The notes: generated by a model not told the origin, from the letters alone. 64,000 nucleotides of DNA from DATAEG01 sp963703085 (GCA_963703085.1 OY969789.1:2294001-2358000); one strand, 5' to 3'. Numbered from the stretch's first letter, positions 44,194-53,790 are shown. Translations and numbers: made by a program.

Positions 44194-45060
44194 TCAGCTG
44201 GGCAATGCGAATCGATCGTCCGGCAATTGTTCGACGAGCCCGTCGGCGACCAGCGAGCTCAGTGCGCGGGCTCGCTGTACGGGCTCGGGCCAAGCCGCAT
44301 CAAGCTCCAGCACGGTGACCGGGCCAATGCTGTTTCGCACCACGTCCATCAGCAGCCCCCGAACTTGCCGATCGGTTCCGGCGAAGCGCTGTGTCGGCGC
44401 CGACGGCCCGTGGTAGGCCGGCGAACCGGCCAGGCGCCAGGCGCAGTGTTCGGCGACCGGGCACCGAGCACAGGCCGGGTTGCTCGGCGTGCAGACCGTG
44501 GCGCCGAGTTCCATCAACGCGATGCTCATCCGGGCCGCAGTGGCATCCTGCGCGGGCAGCAAAGCCGTGACGGCGGCCAGGTCCCGCGATGTCGACGGCG
44601 GCCCGGCATTGCCCTGGCCGGAGACGAACCGGGCGACAACTCGACGGACGTTGGTGTCCACGACCGGCTGGCGCCGGCCGAAGGCGAAGGCGCAAATCGC
44701 CCGAGCGGTGTAGTCACCGATCCCGGGCAGCGCCAGCAGCTCGTCCAGGGCCGAGGGCACCTGGCCGCCATGTTTCTCGACGAGGATCACCGCCGACTCG
44801 TGCAACCGCATGGCTCGCCGGGGATAGCCCAGCTTGCCCCACATCCGCACCGCCTCACCCGGTGAGTCGGCGGCCAAAGTCTCCGGCATCGGCCAGCGCT
44901 CGATCCACGCCGCATAGACGGGCGTCACCCGGGCTACCGGCGTCTGCTGCAGCATCACCTCGCTCACCAACACCGCCCACGGTGTCGTTCCTGGTGCGCG
45001 CCACGGCAGATCGCGAGCGTGATCGGCGTACCAGTCGAGCAGTTCGGCGGTCAGATCCAT
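44194..45060 (-). CDS. mutY: A/G-specific adenine glycosylase
   Basis: A 288-residue enzyme removing adenine opposite 8-oxoguanine. Catalytic Glu in VSEVMLQQTPVARV, HhH in LPGIGDYTARAIC, Asp in VVDTNVRRVVAR, and iron-sulfur ligands CTPSNPACARCPVAEHC. The C-terminal NUDIX-like 8-oxoG sensor of E. coli MutY is reduced to a short domain, usual for actinobacteria. Confidence 0.96.
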   Translation of the reverse strand: MDLTAELLDWYADHARDLPWRAPGTTPWAVLVSEVMLQQTPVARVTPVYAAWIERWPMPETLAADSPGEAVRMWGKLGYPRRAMRLHESAVILVEKHGGQVPSALDELLALPGIGDYTARAICAFAFGRRQPVVDTNVRRVVARFVSGQGNAGPPSTSRDLAAVTALLPAQDATAARMSIALMELGATVCTPSNPACARCPVAEHCAWRLAGSPAYHGPSAPTQRFAGTDRQVRGLLMDVVRNSIGPVTVLELDAAWPEPVQRARALSSLVADGLVEQLPDDRFALPS

Positions 45061-45188
45061 GGCCGCGCGAGCGTATTACCGACCGGTTGGGTTCGCTGAT
45101 CGTGGCCCCCGGCTCGGTGCGGGACGTGTGCCGCCGTGGCGCGTTCTCCCGCCAGGAATGGCGGACCTCGACTACCGTCGCAATCGTC

Positions 45189-45812
45189 ATGTTCCAGCCT
45201 GTGGGGTCGCTGCCGCCCAGCATCTACTGGCGCCGTCGCCTGTTCGTCTTGGGCGTCCCGGCGATCCTGCTGTTGCTGACGGTTTACGTCGTCTTCTTCT
45301 CCGGCGGCGGGAAGAGCAACAGCGGGGCCAGCACGCCGCCGGGCAGCACCTCCCACTCGGTCTCCTCGAGCACCCAGCACCTGCCCAGCACGAAGTCCTC
45401 GGCCACGACGAGCACGACGGGTTCGGCTGCATGCGCGCTGTCCGCGCTGCGGGTCCAGGCGGCCACCGGCAAGTCCAGCTACAAGGTCGGGCAGCAGGCG
45501 GCGCTGTTCCTCGTGGTGACGAATGTGGGCGCCCATCCGTGTAATCAGGACCTCGCGGACAAGCAGGTCGAGCTCACCGTCTACACCGGCGACGTCAGGG
45601 TGTGGGGCAGCCACGACTGCCAGGTGCAGCCGGGAACCTCGGTGCAAAAGCTGGCCCGCAACAAGCCGGTCCGGCTGGAAGTGGCCTGGTCGAGCAAGAC
45701 GTCCAAACCGGGATGCGGCGGCACCCGGTTGCAGGTACAGGCGGGCACCTATCAGCTGTATGCGACTCTGGCCGGTAAGAAGAGCGCACCGGTCACCTTC
45801 ACCGTCGTCTGA
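45189..45812 (+). CDS. membrane-anchored protein, Rv3587c-like position
   Basis: A 207-residue protein, ATG at 45189. N-terminal helix (RRLFVLGVPAILLLLTVYVV), a Ser/Thr-rich linker (about 45-80), and an extracellular domain with four cysteines (AACALSALRV, GAHPCNQDLA, SHDCQVQPG, KPGCGGTRLQ). The immunoglobulin-like pattern of beta strands agrees with the conserved mycobacterial membrane protein between mutY and disA. Function unknown. Confidence 0.85.
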   Translation: MFQPVGSLPPSIYWRRRLFVLGVPAILLLLTVYVVFFSGGGKSNSGASTPPGSTSHSVSSSTQHLPSTKSSATTSTTGSAACALSALRVQAATGKSSYKVGQQAALFLVVTNVGAHPCNQDLADKQVELTVYTGDVRVWGSHDCQVQPGTSVQKLARNKPVRLEVAWSSKTSKPGCGGTRLQVQAGTYQLYATLAGKKSAPVTFTVV

Positions 45813-45863
45813 CTTCGGTGCTGTGATCGATGCGGCGTGACCTGGCGCGCGCCGAAGTGCAGC

Positions 45864-46943
45864 TCAGCCGTAACGGTCGACGATGGACGCGTCGGCCAGC
45901 CGGGAGAGCGACTCGCGCATCGCGCGGGCCCGGGTGTCGCCGACACCTTCCACCTGCTGCAGGTCGTCCGCGGTCGCGGCCAGCAACTTCTGCAGATTGC
46001 CGAAGTGCTCCACCACTCGGTCCTGGACCAGACCCGGTAGCCGGGGTACCCGACTGAGCATCCGGTACCCGCGCGGGCTCACCGCGCCCTCCAGCGCCTC
46101 AGGGGTCTGCGGATAGCCCAGCGCCCGCGCCACCCCGGTGAGGTCCAGCAGATCTGTCGAGTCGAGCTGGTCCAGGGCGTGCAGCGCTTGCTCGACACTG
46201 ACCGCCCGGCGGCCACCAGGCAGGTAATCGCGCACGATGAGGTCCCGGTCGATCCGTACCCCGGCCATCAGCTCTTCCAGCTGCAGGGCGAGCAGCCGGC
46301 CGTCCACGCCGAGCTCGATCTCGTAGCGGCTGATCTCGTCCTCGATGCGCAGCACCATCTCCAGCCGCTGCAAGACACTGGCCGCGTCCCGCACGGTGAC
46401 GAGGTCCTCGATCTCCAATGCCGACAGGGTGTTGGCCACCTCGTCCAGCCGCAGCTTGTACCGCTCCAGCGTGTCCAGAGCCTGATTGGCCCGCGACAGC
46501 AACGCCGCCGAGTGCTCGACGAGGAACCGCCGGTTGCCCAAGTAGAGCCCGATGATCCGCATCGACTGGCTGACCGAAATCACCGGCAAGCCGGTCTGCA
46601 CGGCGACGCGTTGCGCGGTGCGGTGCCGGGTGCCGGACTCCTCGGTCGGGATGTCGGCATCGGGCATGAGGTGCGTCGCAGCGCGCAGGATGCGCGAGCC
46701 GTCGCTGCTCAGCACGACCGCGCCGTCCATCTTGGCCAGCTCACGCAGCTGTGTCGCGGAGAACTCCACGTCCAGCGGGAATCCACCGGTGCAGATCGAC
46801 TCGACGGTGCGATCCCATCCGCAGACGATCAGCGCTCCGGTGTTCCCGCGCAGAATTCGTTCCAACCCATCGCGCAGGTTGGTTCCTGGAGCGAGCGACG
46901 CGAGCACGCTGCGCAGTGAATCGTCACGGTCGACTACAGGCAC
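45864..46943 (-). CDS. disA: DisA diadenylate cyclase
   Basis: A 359-residue DNA-integrity scanner making cyclic di-AMP from two ATP. DAC domain motifs DGAVVLSSDG and SGTRHRTAQRVA are intact, followed by a helical spine (about 150-285) and C-terminal HhH (LQQVEGVGDTRARAMRE). It is expected to form octamers and bind branched DNA. It lies downstream of radA, 72 bases away, on the same strand; in Bacillus RadA inhibits DisA. Confidence 0.97.
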   Translation of the reverse strand: MPVVDRDDSLRSVLASLAPGTNLRDGLERILRGNTGALIVCGWDRTVESICTGGFPLDVEFSATQLRELAKMDGAVVLSSDGSRILRAATHLMPDADIPTEESGTRHRTAQRVAVQTGLPVISVSQSMRIIGLYLGNRRFLVEHSAALLSRANQALDTLERYKLRLDEVANTLSALEIEDLVTVRDAASVLQRLEMVLRIEDEISRYEIELGVDGRLLALQLEELMAGVRIDRDLIVRDYLPGGRRAVSVEQALHALDQLDSTDLLDLTGVARALGYPQTPEALEGAVSPRGYRMLSRVPRLPGLVQDRVVEHFGNLQKLLAATADDLQQVEGVGDTRARAMRESLSRLADASIVDRYG

Positions 46944-47015
46944 GGGGATCCTCGTCGGTCTGCTTCGACGCGGGGGCGTTCGCGTCCGCGCCAGTGTAGG
47001 TTGCCGTGACGAATT

Positions 47016-48437
47016 TCAGGTCGACCGGACCGCGGCGATGCCGCGCCGAGTCGCCAGCCGCTGCACAGCCCGAACGGCGTCGTCGAGTGAATCCACGCCG
47101 ATGGCGGTCAGCGAGGTCGAGCGCAGCGGTAACGCCGAGCTGGGCACCAATGCGGTGTGGAAGCCCAGCCGGGCGGCCTCGGCGAGACGTTGCTCGAGCG
47201 ACCCCACCCGCCGCACATCGCCGGACAGTGACAGCTCGCCGATCGCACACAGCGTGGACGGGACCGGCAGATCGCTGACCGCAGAGTGCACCGCCAGGGC
47301 AATGGCCAGGTCGGCGGCCGGCTCGGTGACGCGCAGGCCGCCGACGCTGGCCGCGTAGACCTCGCGCTCGCCGAGGTTGATCCGGGCATGCCGGGTGAGG
47401 ATGGCCAACACCATCGCGACGCGGGACTGATCGAGGTCGGTGACGGCTCGGCGCGGCGAGCCGCCGTTGCTGCTGGTCGTCACCAGAGACTGCACCTCGG
47501 CCAACAACGGCCGGCGCCCTTCCACGGTGACGGTCACGCAGGTTCCGGCCACCGGCACCGTGCGATGGGAGAAGAAGGCACCGGACGGGTCGGCGAGGCC
47601 CTCGATGCCGTCCTCGCGCATCTCGAAACAACCGACCTCGTCCGCGGCGCCGTAGCGGTTCTTGCCGGCCCGCAGCAGCCGTAGCGAGGAGTGCCGGTCG
47701 CCTTCGAAGTGCAGCACTACGTCGACGAGGTGCTCCAGCAGCCGCGGCCCGGCGATGCTCCCGTCCTTGGTCACGTGCCCGACCAGGACGACGGCGATGC
47801 CCTGCCGCTTGGCCACCTCGATCAGCGCGGCGGCGACCGCGCGAATCTGGGTGACGCTGCCGGTCGCCGCGTCGACCTCGCCGGCGCCGATCGTCTGCAC
47901 GGAGTCGACGATCAGCAGGCCGGGGGAGACCTGCTCGAGGTGGGTGAGCACTGCCGCCAGGTCGTTCTCCGCGGCGATGTACAGGTTGGGATGCAGCGAC
48001 CCGGTTCGCTCGGCGCGCAGCCGTACCTGCGAGACCGACTCCTCGCCGGTGACCACCAGCGACGGCAGCTCGCCGGCCTCCGCGTAGCGGTGCGCCACTT
48101 CCAGCAGCAGGGTGGACTTGCCGACACCGGGCTCACCGGCGAGCAGCACCACCGCGCCAGGGACCAGCCCGCCGCCGAGGACCCGGTCGAGTTCACCGAC
48201 ACCGGTGGGCACAGCGCGCACCTGGTCCGGGTCCAGCGAGCCGATGGGCTGCGCGGGTTGCCGTATCGGTCCAGCAACCGGAACGGCCCGCCGCAGCGGC
48301 GTGCCGCCGGACTGCTCCATGGTGCCCCAGGCCTGGCACTCGGGGCACCTGCCGAGCCAGCGCACTGCCGTCGCGCCGCACTCCGCGCAGCGATGCGCCG
48401 CCGGGGGTTTGCTCTTGCTGGACGGCGCGGCGCTCAT
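47016..48437 (-). CDS. radA: RadA/Sms branch-migration ATPase
   Basis: A 473-residue recombination helicase. ATG at 48435-48437 precedes the zinc finger (CAECGATAVRWLGRCPEC); a GTG at 48482 would add 15 residues. RecA-like core with GEPGVGKSTLLLEVA, RadA-specific KNRYGAADEVG, and C-terminal Lon-like domain (ADLAIALAVHSAVSD). Works in homologous recombination. Confidence 0.96.
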   Translation of the reverse strand: MSAAPSSKSKPPAAHRCAECGATAVRWLGRCPECQAWGTMEQSGGTPLRRAVPVAGPIRQPAQPIGSLDPDQVRAVPTGVGELDRVLGGGLVPGAVVLLAGEPGVGKSTLLLEVAHRYAEAGELPSLVVTGEESVSQVRLRAERTGSLHPNLYIAAENDLAAVLTHLEQVSPGLLIVDSVQTIGAGEVDAATGSVTQIRAVAAALIEVAKRQGIAVVLVGHVTKDGSIAGPRLLEHLVDVVLHFEGDRHSSLRLLRAGKNRYGAADEVGCFEMREDGIEGLADPSGAFFSHRTVPVAGTCVTVTVEGRRPLLAEVQSLVTTSSNGGSPRRAVTDLDQSRVAMVLAILTRHARINLGEREVYAASVGGLRVTEPAADLAIALAVHSAVSDLPVPSTLCAIGELSLSGDVRRVGSLEQRLAEAARLGFHTALVPSSALPLRSTSLTAIGVDSLDDAVRAVQRLATRRGIAAVRST

Positions 48438-48502
48438 GATCGGAACGCTAGCCGCGGCCGCCGACAGAACGAGGTCAGCCACGCGGGCTGTGCAGCGCGG
48501 AC

Positions 48503-49267
48503 CTATTCGGCAGGAGGACTGATATCGATCGTCGGGCCGCCGGTGTCGCCGTTTGCAAGCCGCACCCCGATCGTGACGGTGAGGCTGCCGGCGTGCGCAA
48601 AGGTGAAGGTCACCGCCAGGGTCTGCCCGGACGTGAGCGCCTCGGTGAGCCCGTGCAGGGTGATCGTCGCGAAGTTCGTGTCACCGTAGCCGAACGCGAC
48701 GAGCTCACCGGGCGGGATGGTGACCGGACGGAACGGCAGCGGCCCGGAGCTGGACTCGGTGCCGGCGGTCGCGCTGGTCGAGGAGGAGCCGGAGGTCTCG
48801 GTCGTGCTGCTGGACGAGCCGCCGGTCGAGCCGGCCGTCCCGGTCGAGCTGCTGGAGGACTCGGTGCTGCCGGAGGTTTCGGTCGAGCTGCTGGACGAGC
48901 CGCCGGTTCCGGTCGATGCGGACGAGCCGGGTGTCTCGACGCCTTGACCCGGCAGGGTCGAGCTGCTCGTTGCGGCGACCTTGCTGGTTACGGACGTGAG
49001 CTGATCGGCAGTCTGGCCGTTGTTGGCGATCGCGAGCACGAGTTGCGCGTCGTCGCCGACCTTGTAAGTGGCCGCCGTCGGTGCGGCCAGCCCGATGTTT
49101 CGCAATGCGATGGAACCGATATCCGCATTCACGCCGTCCACCACGGAGATCTCGCTGGACGTCGGCGCGCGCTGGCCGGCGGCACACCCGGTGAGGACGG
49201 CGACGGCCAGGCACGCGGCCGCACCCGCCGTCAGCAGGCGGTGCCGAAGCAGGCTGCGGGCCGTCAC
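48503..49267 (-). CDS. lpqE: LpqE-like lipoprotein with Ser/Thr-rich insertion
   Basis: A 254-residue protein. GTG at 49265-49267; signal peptide (LLTAGAAACLAVAVLTGCAA) with lipobox Cys at about residue 28. Domain: ALRNIGLAAPTAATYKVGDD and PVTIPPGELVAFGYGDTNF are LpqE-like. Between them a Ser/Thr/Gly low-complexity insertion of about 70 residues occurs, with an 81-bp near-repeat. LpqE is next to radA/carD in M. tuberculosis (Rv3584). Confidence 0.88.
   Translation of the reverse strand: MTARSLLRHRLLTAGAAACLAVAVLTGCAAGQRAPTSSEISVVDGVNADIGSIALRNIGLAAPTAATYKVGDDAQLVLAIANNGQTADQLTSVTSKVAATSSSTLPGQGVETPGSSASTGTGGSSSSSTETSGSTESSSSSTGTAGSTGGSSSSTTETSGSSSTSATAGTESSSGPLPFRPVTIPPGELVAFGYGDTNFATITLHGLTEALTSGQTLAVTFTFAHAGSLTVTIGVRLANGDTGGPTIDISPPAE
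48789..48909 (-). repeat. 81-bp-period imperfect repeat inside lpqE
   Basis: Starts at 48789 and 48870 share about 40 bases with few changes (both begin CCGGAGGT and run into TGCTGGACGAGCCGCCGGT). It encodes Ser/Thr-rich segments, period 27 residues. Suggests slippage or unequal-crossover expansion. Confidence 0.7.
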
Positions 49268-49429
49268 AGCGGACAGACTAGTGGCCCCGGTCTGGTGCGG
49301 GAGCACCGACCCTAGGCCCTGCTCGACCCCGCTGCGCTGACCGAGTTTGCCTTGCATTGCCACGCTCTTTGTGCATTACGCCGAATGGTGCTGCACCGGC
49401 GACGCCGGAACGGCACCGGCCCGCCGTGA

Positions 49430-49435
49430 TATCCT
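49430..49435 (+). promoter_or_regulatory. candidate extended -10 of carD
   Basis: TATCCT preceded by TGA forms an extended -10 (TG-A-TATCCT) 26 bases before the carD ATG. No convincing -35 is seen, as expected for extended -10 promoters. Confidence 0.4.
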
Positions 49436-49461
49436 GAGAAAAGCGAAAGGGGTTGCCTCAT

Positions 49462-49953
49462 ATGACGTTCAAGGTCGGCGAGACCGTTGTTTATCCACAT
49501 CATGGAGCAGCGAAAATCGAGGCAATCGAAAAGCGCACCATCAAGGGCGAGCAAAAGATCTACCTGGTCCTGAAGGTAGCGCAGGGTGATTTGACGGTGC
49601 TCGTGCCTGCGGACAATGCCGAGATCGTCGGGGTCCGTGACGTGGTCGGCCAGGAGGGTCTGGACCGGGTCTTCGAGGTCCTTCGCGCTCCGCACACCGA
49701 GGAACCGACGAACTGGTCGCGGCGCTACAAGGCCAACGGTGAGAAGCTCGCCTCCGGTGACGTGAACAAGGTAGCCGAGGTGGTCCGCGACCTGTGGCGG
49801 CGTGACAAGGACCGCGGCCTGTCCGCCGGCGAGAAGCGCATGCTGGCCAAGGCACGGCAGATCCTGGTGAGTGAGCTGGCTCTGGCCGAAGGCACCAACG
49901 AGGACAAAGCCGAGATCGTGCTCGACGAGGTCCTTGCCGAAGCCGTCGCCTAA
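49462..49953 (+). CDS. carD: CarD transcription regulator
   Basis: A 163-residue RNA polymerase-binding factor. ATG at 49462 (MTFKVGETVVYPHHGAAKI) with GAAAGGGG (49445-49452) upstream. RNAP-interaction domain (1-60) and basic helical DNA-binding domain (NWSRRYKANGEKLASGDVNK, with the key Trp). CarD stabilises open complexes at rRNA and other promoters. ispD starts 24 bases later. Confidence 0.97.
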   Translation: MTFKVGETVVYPHHGAAKIEAIEKRTIKGEQKIYLVLKVAQGDLTVLVPADNAEIVGVRDVVGQEGLDRVFEVLRAPHTEEPTNWSRRYKANGEKLASGDVNKVAEVVRDLWRRDKDRGLSAGEKRMLAKARQILVSELALAEGTNEDKAEIVLDEVLAEAVA

Positions 49954-49977
49954 GCAGTCACCGGTCGGCATCCGACG

Positions 49978-50670
49978 ATGACGGTTGGCGCCCTGCTGCT
50001 CGCGGCCGGGGCCGGCCAACGTCTAGGCCAAGCTCGCCCGAAGGCGCTGTGCGAAGTGGGTGGCCGGACCCTGCTGGAACATTCTTTGTCGACCTTGCGT
50101 GCCCATCCGTCGTTGGGTCCGATCGTGGTCACGGCACCGGCCGACCATGCCCAGCGAGTTGTCGAACTGTGCGCGGGGGACCCCTCGGTGACGGTCATCG
50201 CCGGCGGCCGGACCCGGCAGGACTCGGTGCGGCTCGGATTGGGTGTGCTGGCCGAAGACGCGGACCCGGTCCTCGTACACGACGCGGCACGGCCCTTTTT
50301 CACCGCAGCGTGTCTCGACCGGGTACTGGCGGCGCTCGAGGCCGGAGCGGATGCAGCCGTCCCTGCCGTCGCGGTCACCGACACGATCAAGCGGGTGACC
50401 GCCGACTCCGTCGTAGTAGGCACGGTGGATCGCGCTGAGCTGCGCGCGGTGCAGACGCCGCAAGGGTTCCGCCGCGCGGCGCTGGCGGGCGCGCATCAGT
50501 ACGCGCGGATGGCCAATCTGCACGATGTCAGCGACGACGCCGGGTTGGTGGAACGCCATGGTGGGCGTGTCGTCGTGGTGGACGGCGACGCTGAGGCGTT
50601 CAAGATCACCCGTCCGCTGGATCTGTCCCTGGCCGAGTTCCTGGTGCACGCTGGCCGGGACGCGTCGTGA
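49978..50670 (+). CDS. ispD: 2-C-methyl-D-erythritol 4-phosphate cytidylyltransferase
   Basis: A 230-residue MEP-pathway enzyme: CTP-binding LLLAAGAGQRLGQARPKAL, core VLVHDAARPFFT, and TPQGFRRAALAGAH. It makes CDP-methylerythritol for isoprenoids. Its stop overlaps the ispF start (GTGA); ispE is not in the window, as in mycobacteria. Confidence 0.97.
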   Translation: MTVGALLLAAGAGQRLGQARPKALCEVGGRTLLEHSLSTLRAHPSLGPIVVTAPADHAQRVVELCAGDPSVTVIAGGRTRQDSVRLGLGVLAEDADPVLVHDAARPFFTAACLDRVLAALEAGADAAVPAVAVTDTIKRVTADSVVVGTVDRAELRAVQTPQGFRRAALAGAHQYARMANLHDVSDDAGLVERHGGRVVVVDGDAEAFKITRPLDLSLAEFLVHAGRDAS

Positions 50671-51146
50671 CTGCAGCTTCGCCACGGGTCGGTACCGGGG
50701 TGGATGTGCATCCGATCGAGCCCGGCCGGACCTGCTGGCTGGTTGGGCTGTCCTGGCCTGCCGCCGACGGCTGCGCCGGTCACTCGGACGGCGACGTCGC
50801 CGCGCATGCGATCTGCGACGCAGTACTCGGCGCGTGCGGGCTGGGCGATCTCGGTGCGGTCTTCGGCACCGATGACCCGCAGTGGGCTGATGCATCCGGT
50901 GCTGAGTTGCTCACTGAGGTGGCCCGCCGGGTCGCGGCCGCCGGCTACGTCGTCGGCAACGTCTCGGTGCAGGTCATCGCTACTGCGCCGAAACTGGCGC
51001 CGCGCCGCGCCGAGGCGGAGCGGGCCCTCGGCGCAGCGCTGGGCGCGCCGGTCTCGGTGGCCGGTACCACGACCGACGGGCTCGGGCTCACCGGCCGCGG
51101 CGAAGGTCGCGCCGCGGTGGCCACCGCCCTGGTCATGCCGCAGTAA
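50667..51146 (+). CDS. ispF: 2-C-methyl-D-erythritol 2,4-cyclodiphosphate synthase
   Basis: A 159-residue zinc enzyme, trimer expected. GTG at 50667. Metal ligands in TGVDVHPIEPG and GHSDGDVAAHA; CDP pocket in GTTTDGLGLTGRGEG. It acts two steps after IspD. Convergent with the PLP-enzyme gene, 9 bases apart. Confidence 0.97.
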   Translation: MTAASPRVGTGVDVHPIEPGRTCWLVGLSWPAADGCAGHSDGDVAAHAICDAVLGACGLGDLGAVFGTDDPQWADASGAELLTEVARRVAAAGYVVGNVSVQVIATAPKLAPRRAEAERALGAALGAPVSVAGTTTDGLGLTGRGEGRAAVATALVMPQ

Positions 51147-51155
51147 CGGACGCGT

Positions 51156-52268
51156 TCAGCCGAGTGCTTGCTGCAGATCCGCCCACAGGTCCTCGACGTG
51201 CTCGATGCCGACAGAGAACCGGATCAGGCTTTCCGGGGTACCCATCAGCCGCTCCCCTTCGTAATAGGCCCGCCGCTCGACGAGGGATTCGACGCCGCCG
51301 AGGCTGGTGGCGTGAGTGACCAGCCGGACCCGATCGCAGAAGTCGTCCGCCGCGGCGGCGTCGGTCAGCTCGAAGCTCATCATCAGCCCCGGCCCGGAGG
51401 CTATGGCTGCCCATCGATCGTGCATCGGGTCCTCGGCAAGGCCCGGGAACCGCACGCGCTGAACGGCCGGATGCTCGGCCAGTCGAGTGGCCAGTTCCAG
51501 CGCGTTGGCTTGCTGCCGCTCGACCCGCAGCGCCAACGTCCGCACCCCCCGCAGCGCCAGGTAGGACTCGAGCACGCCCGGGATCGCTCCGGTGCGGTAG
51601 CGGTGTGCTCGCAGTCGGTCGGCCACCGCATCGTCGGCGGCAACCAGAGCGCCGAGCACGACGTCGGTGTGTCCGGAGAGGTACTTCGACACCGAGTGCA
51701 TGACGAGGTCGGCGCCGTGCTCCAACGGCCGTACCAGCATCGGGGTGGCGAAGGTCGCGTCGACGCAACTCAGCGCGCCGGCGGCCCGGGCCGCGGCGCA
51801 CAACGCTGGAAGATCGGGAACGTCGATGAGCGGGTTGCTCGCGGCCTCCATCCACAGCAGTTGCGCCCCAGCGAGAGCGGCAATTGTCGCGTCGGTGTCG
51901 GTGATGTCCACCTCGCGCAAGTGCAGTCGGCCGGCGTCGACAGCCTCGTGGAACAGCTCGACGACTCCCCAGTACTGCGAGCGCGGCACAACCGCGACCG
52001 CGCCGAGCGGAAGGAGATCGAGCACTGCTGCCACCGCCGCGACGCCGGCCGCGTAGCTGATCGCCGTGCCGCCCTCCAACGTGCCCAGCGCCGCTTCGAA
52101 CGAATCGCTGGTCGGGCTGCCCTGCCGCTGGTAGAAGCGCTCGGTACCGAAGTGATAGGACGACGCGGGGACCAGCGGCGTGTTCAGCGGGCCGCCTGCA
52201 GTGGGCTCCGGTCGGCCCGCGGCGACGACCAGCGATTCACGGTGCAGATGCTCTTCGGGATGGCTCAT
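51156..52268 (-). CDS. cystathionine gamma-synthase-like PLP enzyme
   Basis: A 370-residue member of the Cys/Met metabolism PLP family. ATG at 52266-52268 (MSHPEEHLHRES). Features: NTPLVPASSYHF, cofactor Lys in VMHSVSKYLSGHTDV, and late VTHATSLGGVESLVERRA. The family includes cystathionine synthases, lyases and sulfhydrylases; reaction cannot be fixed from sequence alone. It is divergent from cysS with 139 bases between the starts. Confidence 0.9.
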   Translation of the reverse strand: MSHPEEHLHRESLVVAAGRPEPTAGGPLNTPLVPASSYHFGTERFYQRQGSPTSDSFEAALGTLEGGTAISYAAGVAAVAAVLDLLPLGAVAVVPRSQYWGVVELFHEAVDAGRLHLREVDITDTDATIAALAGAQLLWMEAASNPLIDVPDLPALCAAARAAGALSCVDATFATPMLVRPLEHGADLVMHSVSKYLSGHTDVVLGALVAADDAVADRLRAHRYRTGAIPGVLESYLALRGVRTLALRVERQQANALELATRLAEHPAVQRVRFPGLAEDPMHDRWAAIASGPGLMMSFELTDAAAADDFCDRVRLVTHATSLGGVESLVERRAYYEGERLMGTPESLIRFSVGIEHVEDLWADLQQALG

Positions 52269-52407
52269 CTTGCCGATGATGTCACCGCCCGGTGCTCGCC
52301 GCCCGGGCCATCCGGCCGGTGGTGGCCGGGCCGGTCGTCGCGGCGGTGACCGGCCGGGCTTCGGTCGAGCGGCATTGCTGCACTCGCCGGAACCGTAGGA
52401 TCGTCCA

Positions 52408-53790
52408 GTGCTGCGCATCCATGACTCGATGACCCGGTCGCTGCGGGAGTTCGTCCCGCTACAGCCCGGCAAGGCGTCGATCTACCTGTGTGGCGCCACC
52501 GTCCAGTCACCGCCGCATGTCGGGCACATCCGCTCCGGCGTCTCCTTCGACATCGTCCGGCGCTGGCTCAGCTACCGCGGTTATGACGTGACGTTCCTGC
52601 GAAACGTCACCGACGTGGAGGACAAGGTACTGGCCAAGTCGGGCGATGCCGGGGTGCCCTGGTGGGCCTGGGCGGCGGCCAACGAACGCGCCTTCGCCGA
52701 GGGATACGCCGTGCTCGGCTGCCTGCCACCCACCCTGGAGCCGCGGGCCAGCGGACACGTCACGCAGATGATCACCCTCATCCAACGGCTGATCGACGCC
52801 GGTCACGCGTACCCGAGTGACGGCGATGTGTACTTCGACGTGCGGACCTTTCCCGACTACGGTTCGCTGTCCGGCCAGAAGTTGGACGCGATGCAGCCGG
52901 CCGGTGACACCGTCGGCGAGCACCGCAAGCACGACCCGCGTGACTTCGCGCTGTGGAAGGCGGCGAAGCCCGGGGAGCCGACCTGGCCGACACCGTGGGG
53001 GGCCGGCCGGCCGGGATGGCACCTCGAGTGCTCGGCGATGGCCAGCTACTACCTCGGGCCGTGCTTCGACATCCACGGCGGCGGGCTCGACCTGATCTTC
53101 CCGCACCACGAGAACGAGATCGCCCAGTCCACGGCGGCCGGCGACGGTTTCGCGCAGTACTGGATGCACAACGCGTGGGTGACCGCGGCCGGGGAGAAGA
53201 TGTCGAAGTCGCTGGGCAACGGACTGCTCGTCTCGGAGGTCGTCGCCCGCTGGCGCCCGGTCGAGGTGCGCTACTACCTGGCCGCCGCGCACTACCGCTC
53301 GATGATCGAGTACTCCGAGGAGTCGCTCGGCGACGCCGCCGCTGCGTACGCGCGAATCGAGAACTTTCTCGACCGCGCGCAGGCCGCAGTGGGAGTGTCG
53401 CAGCCGGGCGAGGTTCCCGATGAGTTCGCCGCCGCGATGGACGACGACTTCGGGGTGCCCGCCGCCCTTGCCGCTGTGCACAGCGCCGTGCGCGCCGGAA
53501 ATGCGGCGTTGGATGCCGGCGATTCGACCAGCGTGCGCACCGCCGCGGCGGCGGTCCGGGCGATGACCGGCGTGCTCGGGCTGGACCCGGCGCAGTGGCC
53601 CGCAGCCGGCGGCCCGGCGGCCAGCAACGTCGTCGACGCGCTGGTCGGACTGGCGCTGCAACAGCGCGAGGCCGCTCGGCAACGCAGGGACTTCGCCGCG
53701 TCGGACGCGGTCCGCGACCAGCTTGCCGCTGCCGGAGTGGTCGTCGAAGACACCCCGGCCGGCCCGCGCTGGACGATCAAGGGAGCATGA
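52408..53790 (+). CDS. cysS: cysteinyl-tRNA synthetase
   Basis: A 460-residue class I enzyme. GTG at 52408. HIGH-type HVGHIRSGVSFDIV, zinc ligands (LCGATVQS; LECSAMAS; FPHHENEIAQ), KMSKS in GEKMSKSLGN, and C-terminal anticodon helix. Longer than MshC (about 410) and with the tRNA-binding DALR-type tail, so a true CysS. Stop overlaps the next ATG (ATGA). Confidence 0.96.
   Translation: MLRIHDSMTRSLREFVPLQPGKASIYLCGATVQSPPHVGHIRSGVSFDIVRRWLSYRGYDVTFLRNVTDVEDKVLAKSGDAGVPWWAWAAANERAFAEGYAVLGCLPPTLEPRASGHVTQMITLIQRLIDAGHAYPSDGDVYFDVRTFPDYGSLSGQKLDAMQPAGDTVGEHRKHDPRDFALWKAAKPGEPTWPTPWGAGRPGWHLECSAMASYYLGPCFDIHGGGLDLIFPHHENEIAQSTAAGDGFAQYWMHNAWVTAAGEKMSKSLGNGLLVSEVVARWRPVEVRYYLAAAHYRSMIEYSEESLGDAAAAYARIENFLDRAQAAVGVSQPGEVPDEFAAAMDDDFGVPAALAAVHSAVRAGNAALDAGDSTSVRTAAAAVRAMTGVLGLDPAQWPAAGGPAASNVVDALVGLALQQREAARQRRDFAASDAVRDQLAAAGVVVEDTPAGPRWTIKGA

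Noticed and set aside
45812..45858. Inverted repeat ACTTCGG/CCGAAGT between the membrane gene and disA
   Set aside because: Seven-base arms with a 33-base loop are not convincing as a terminator.
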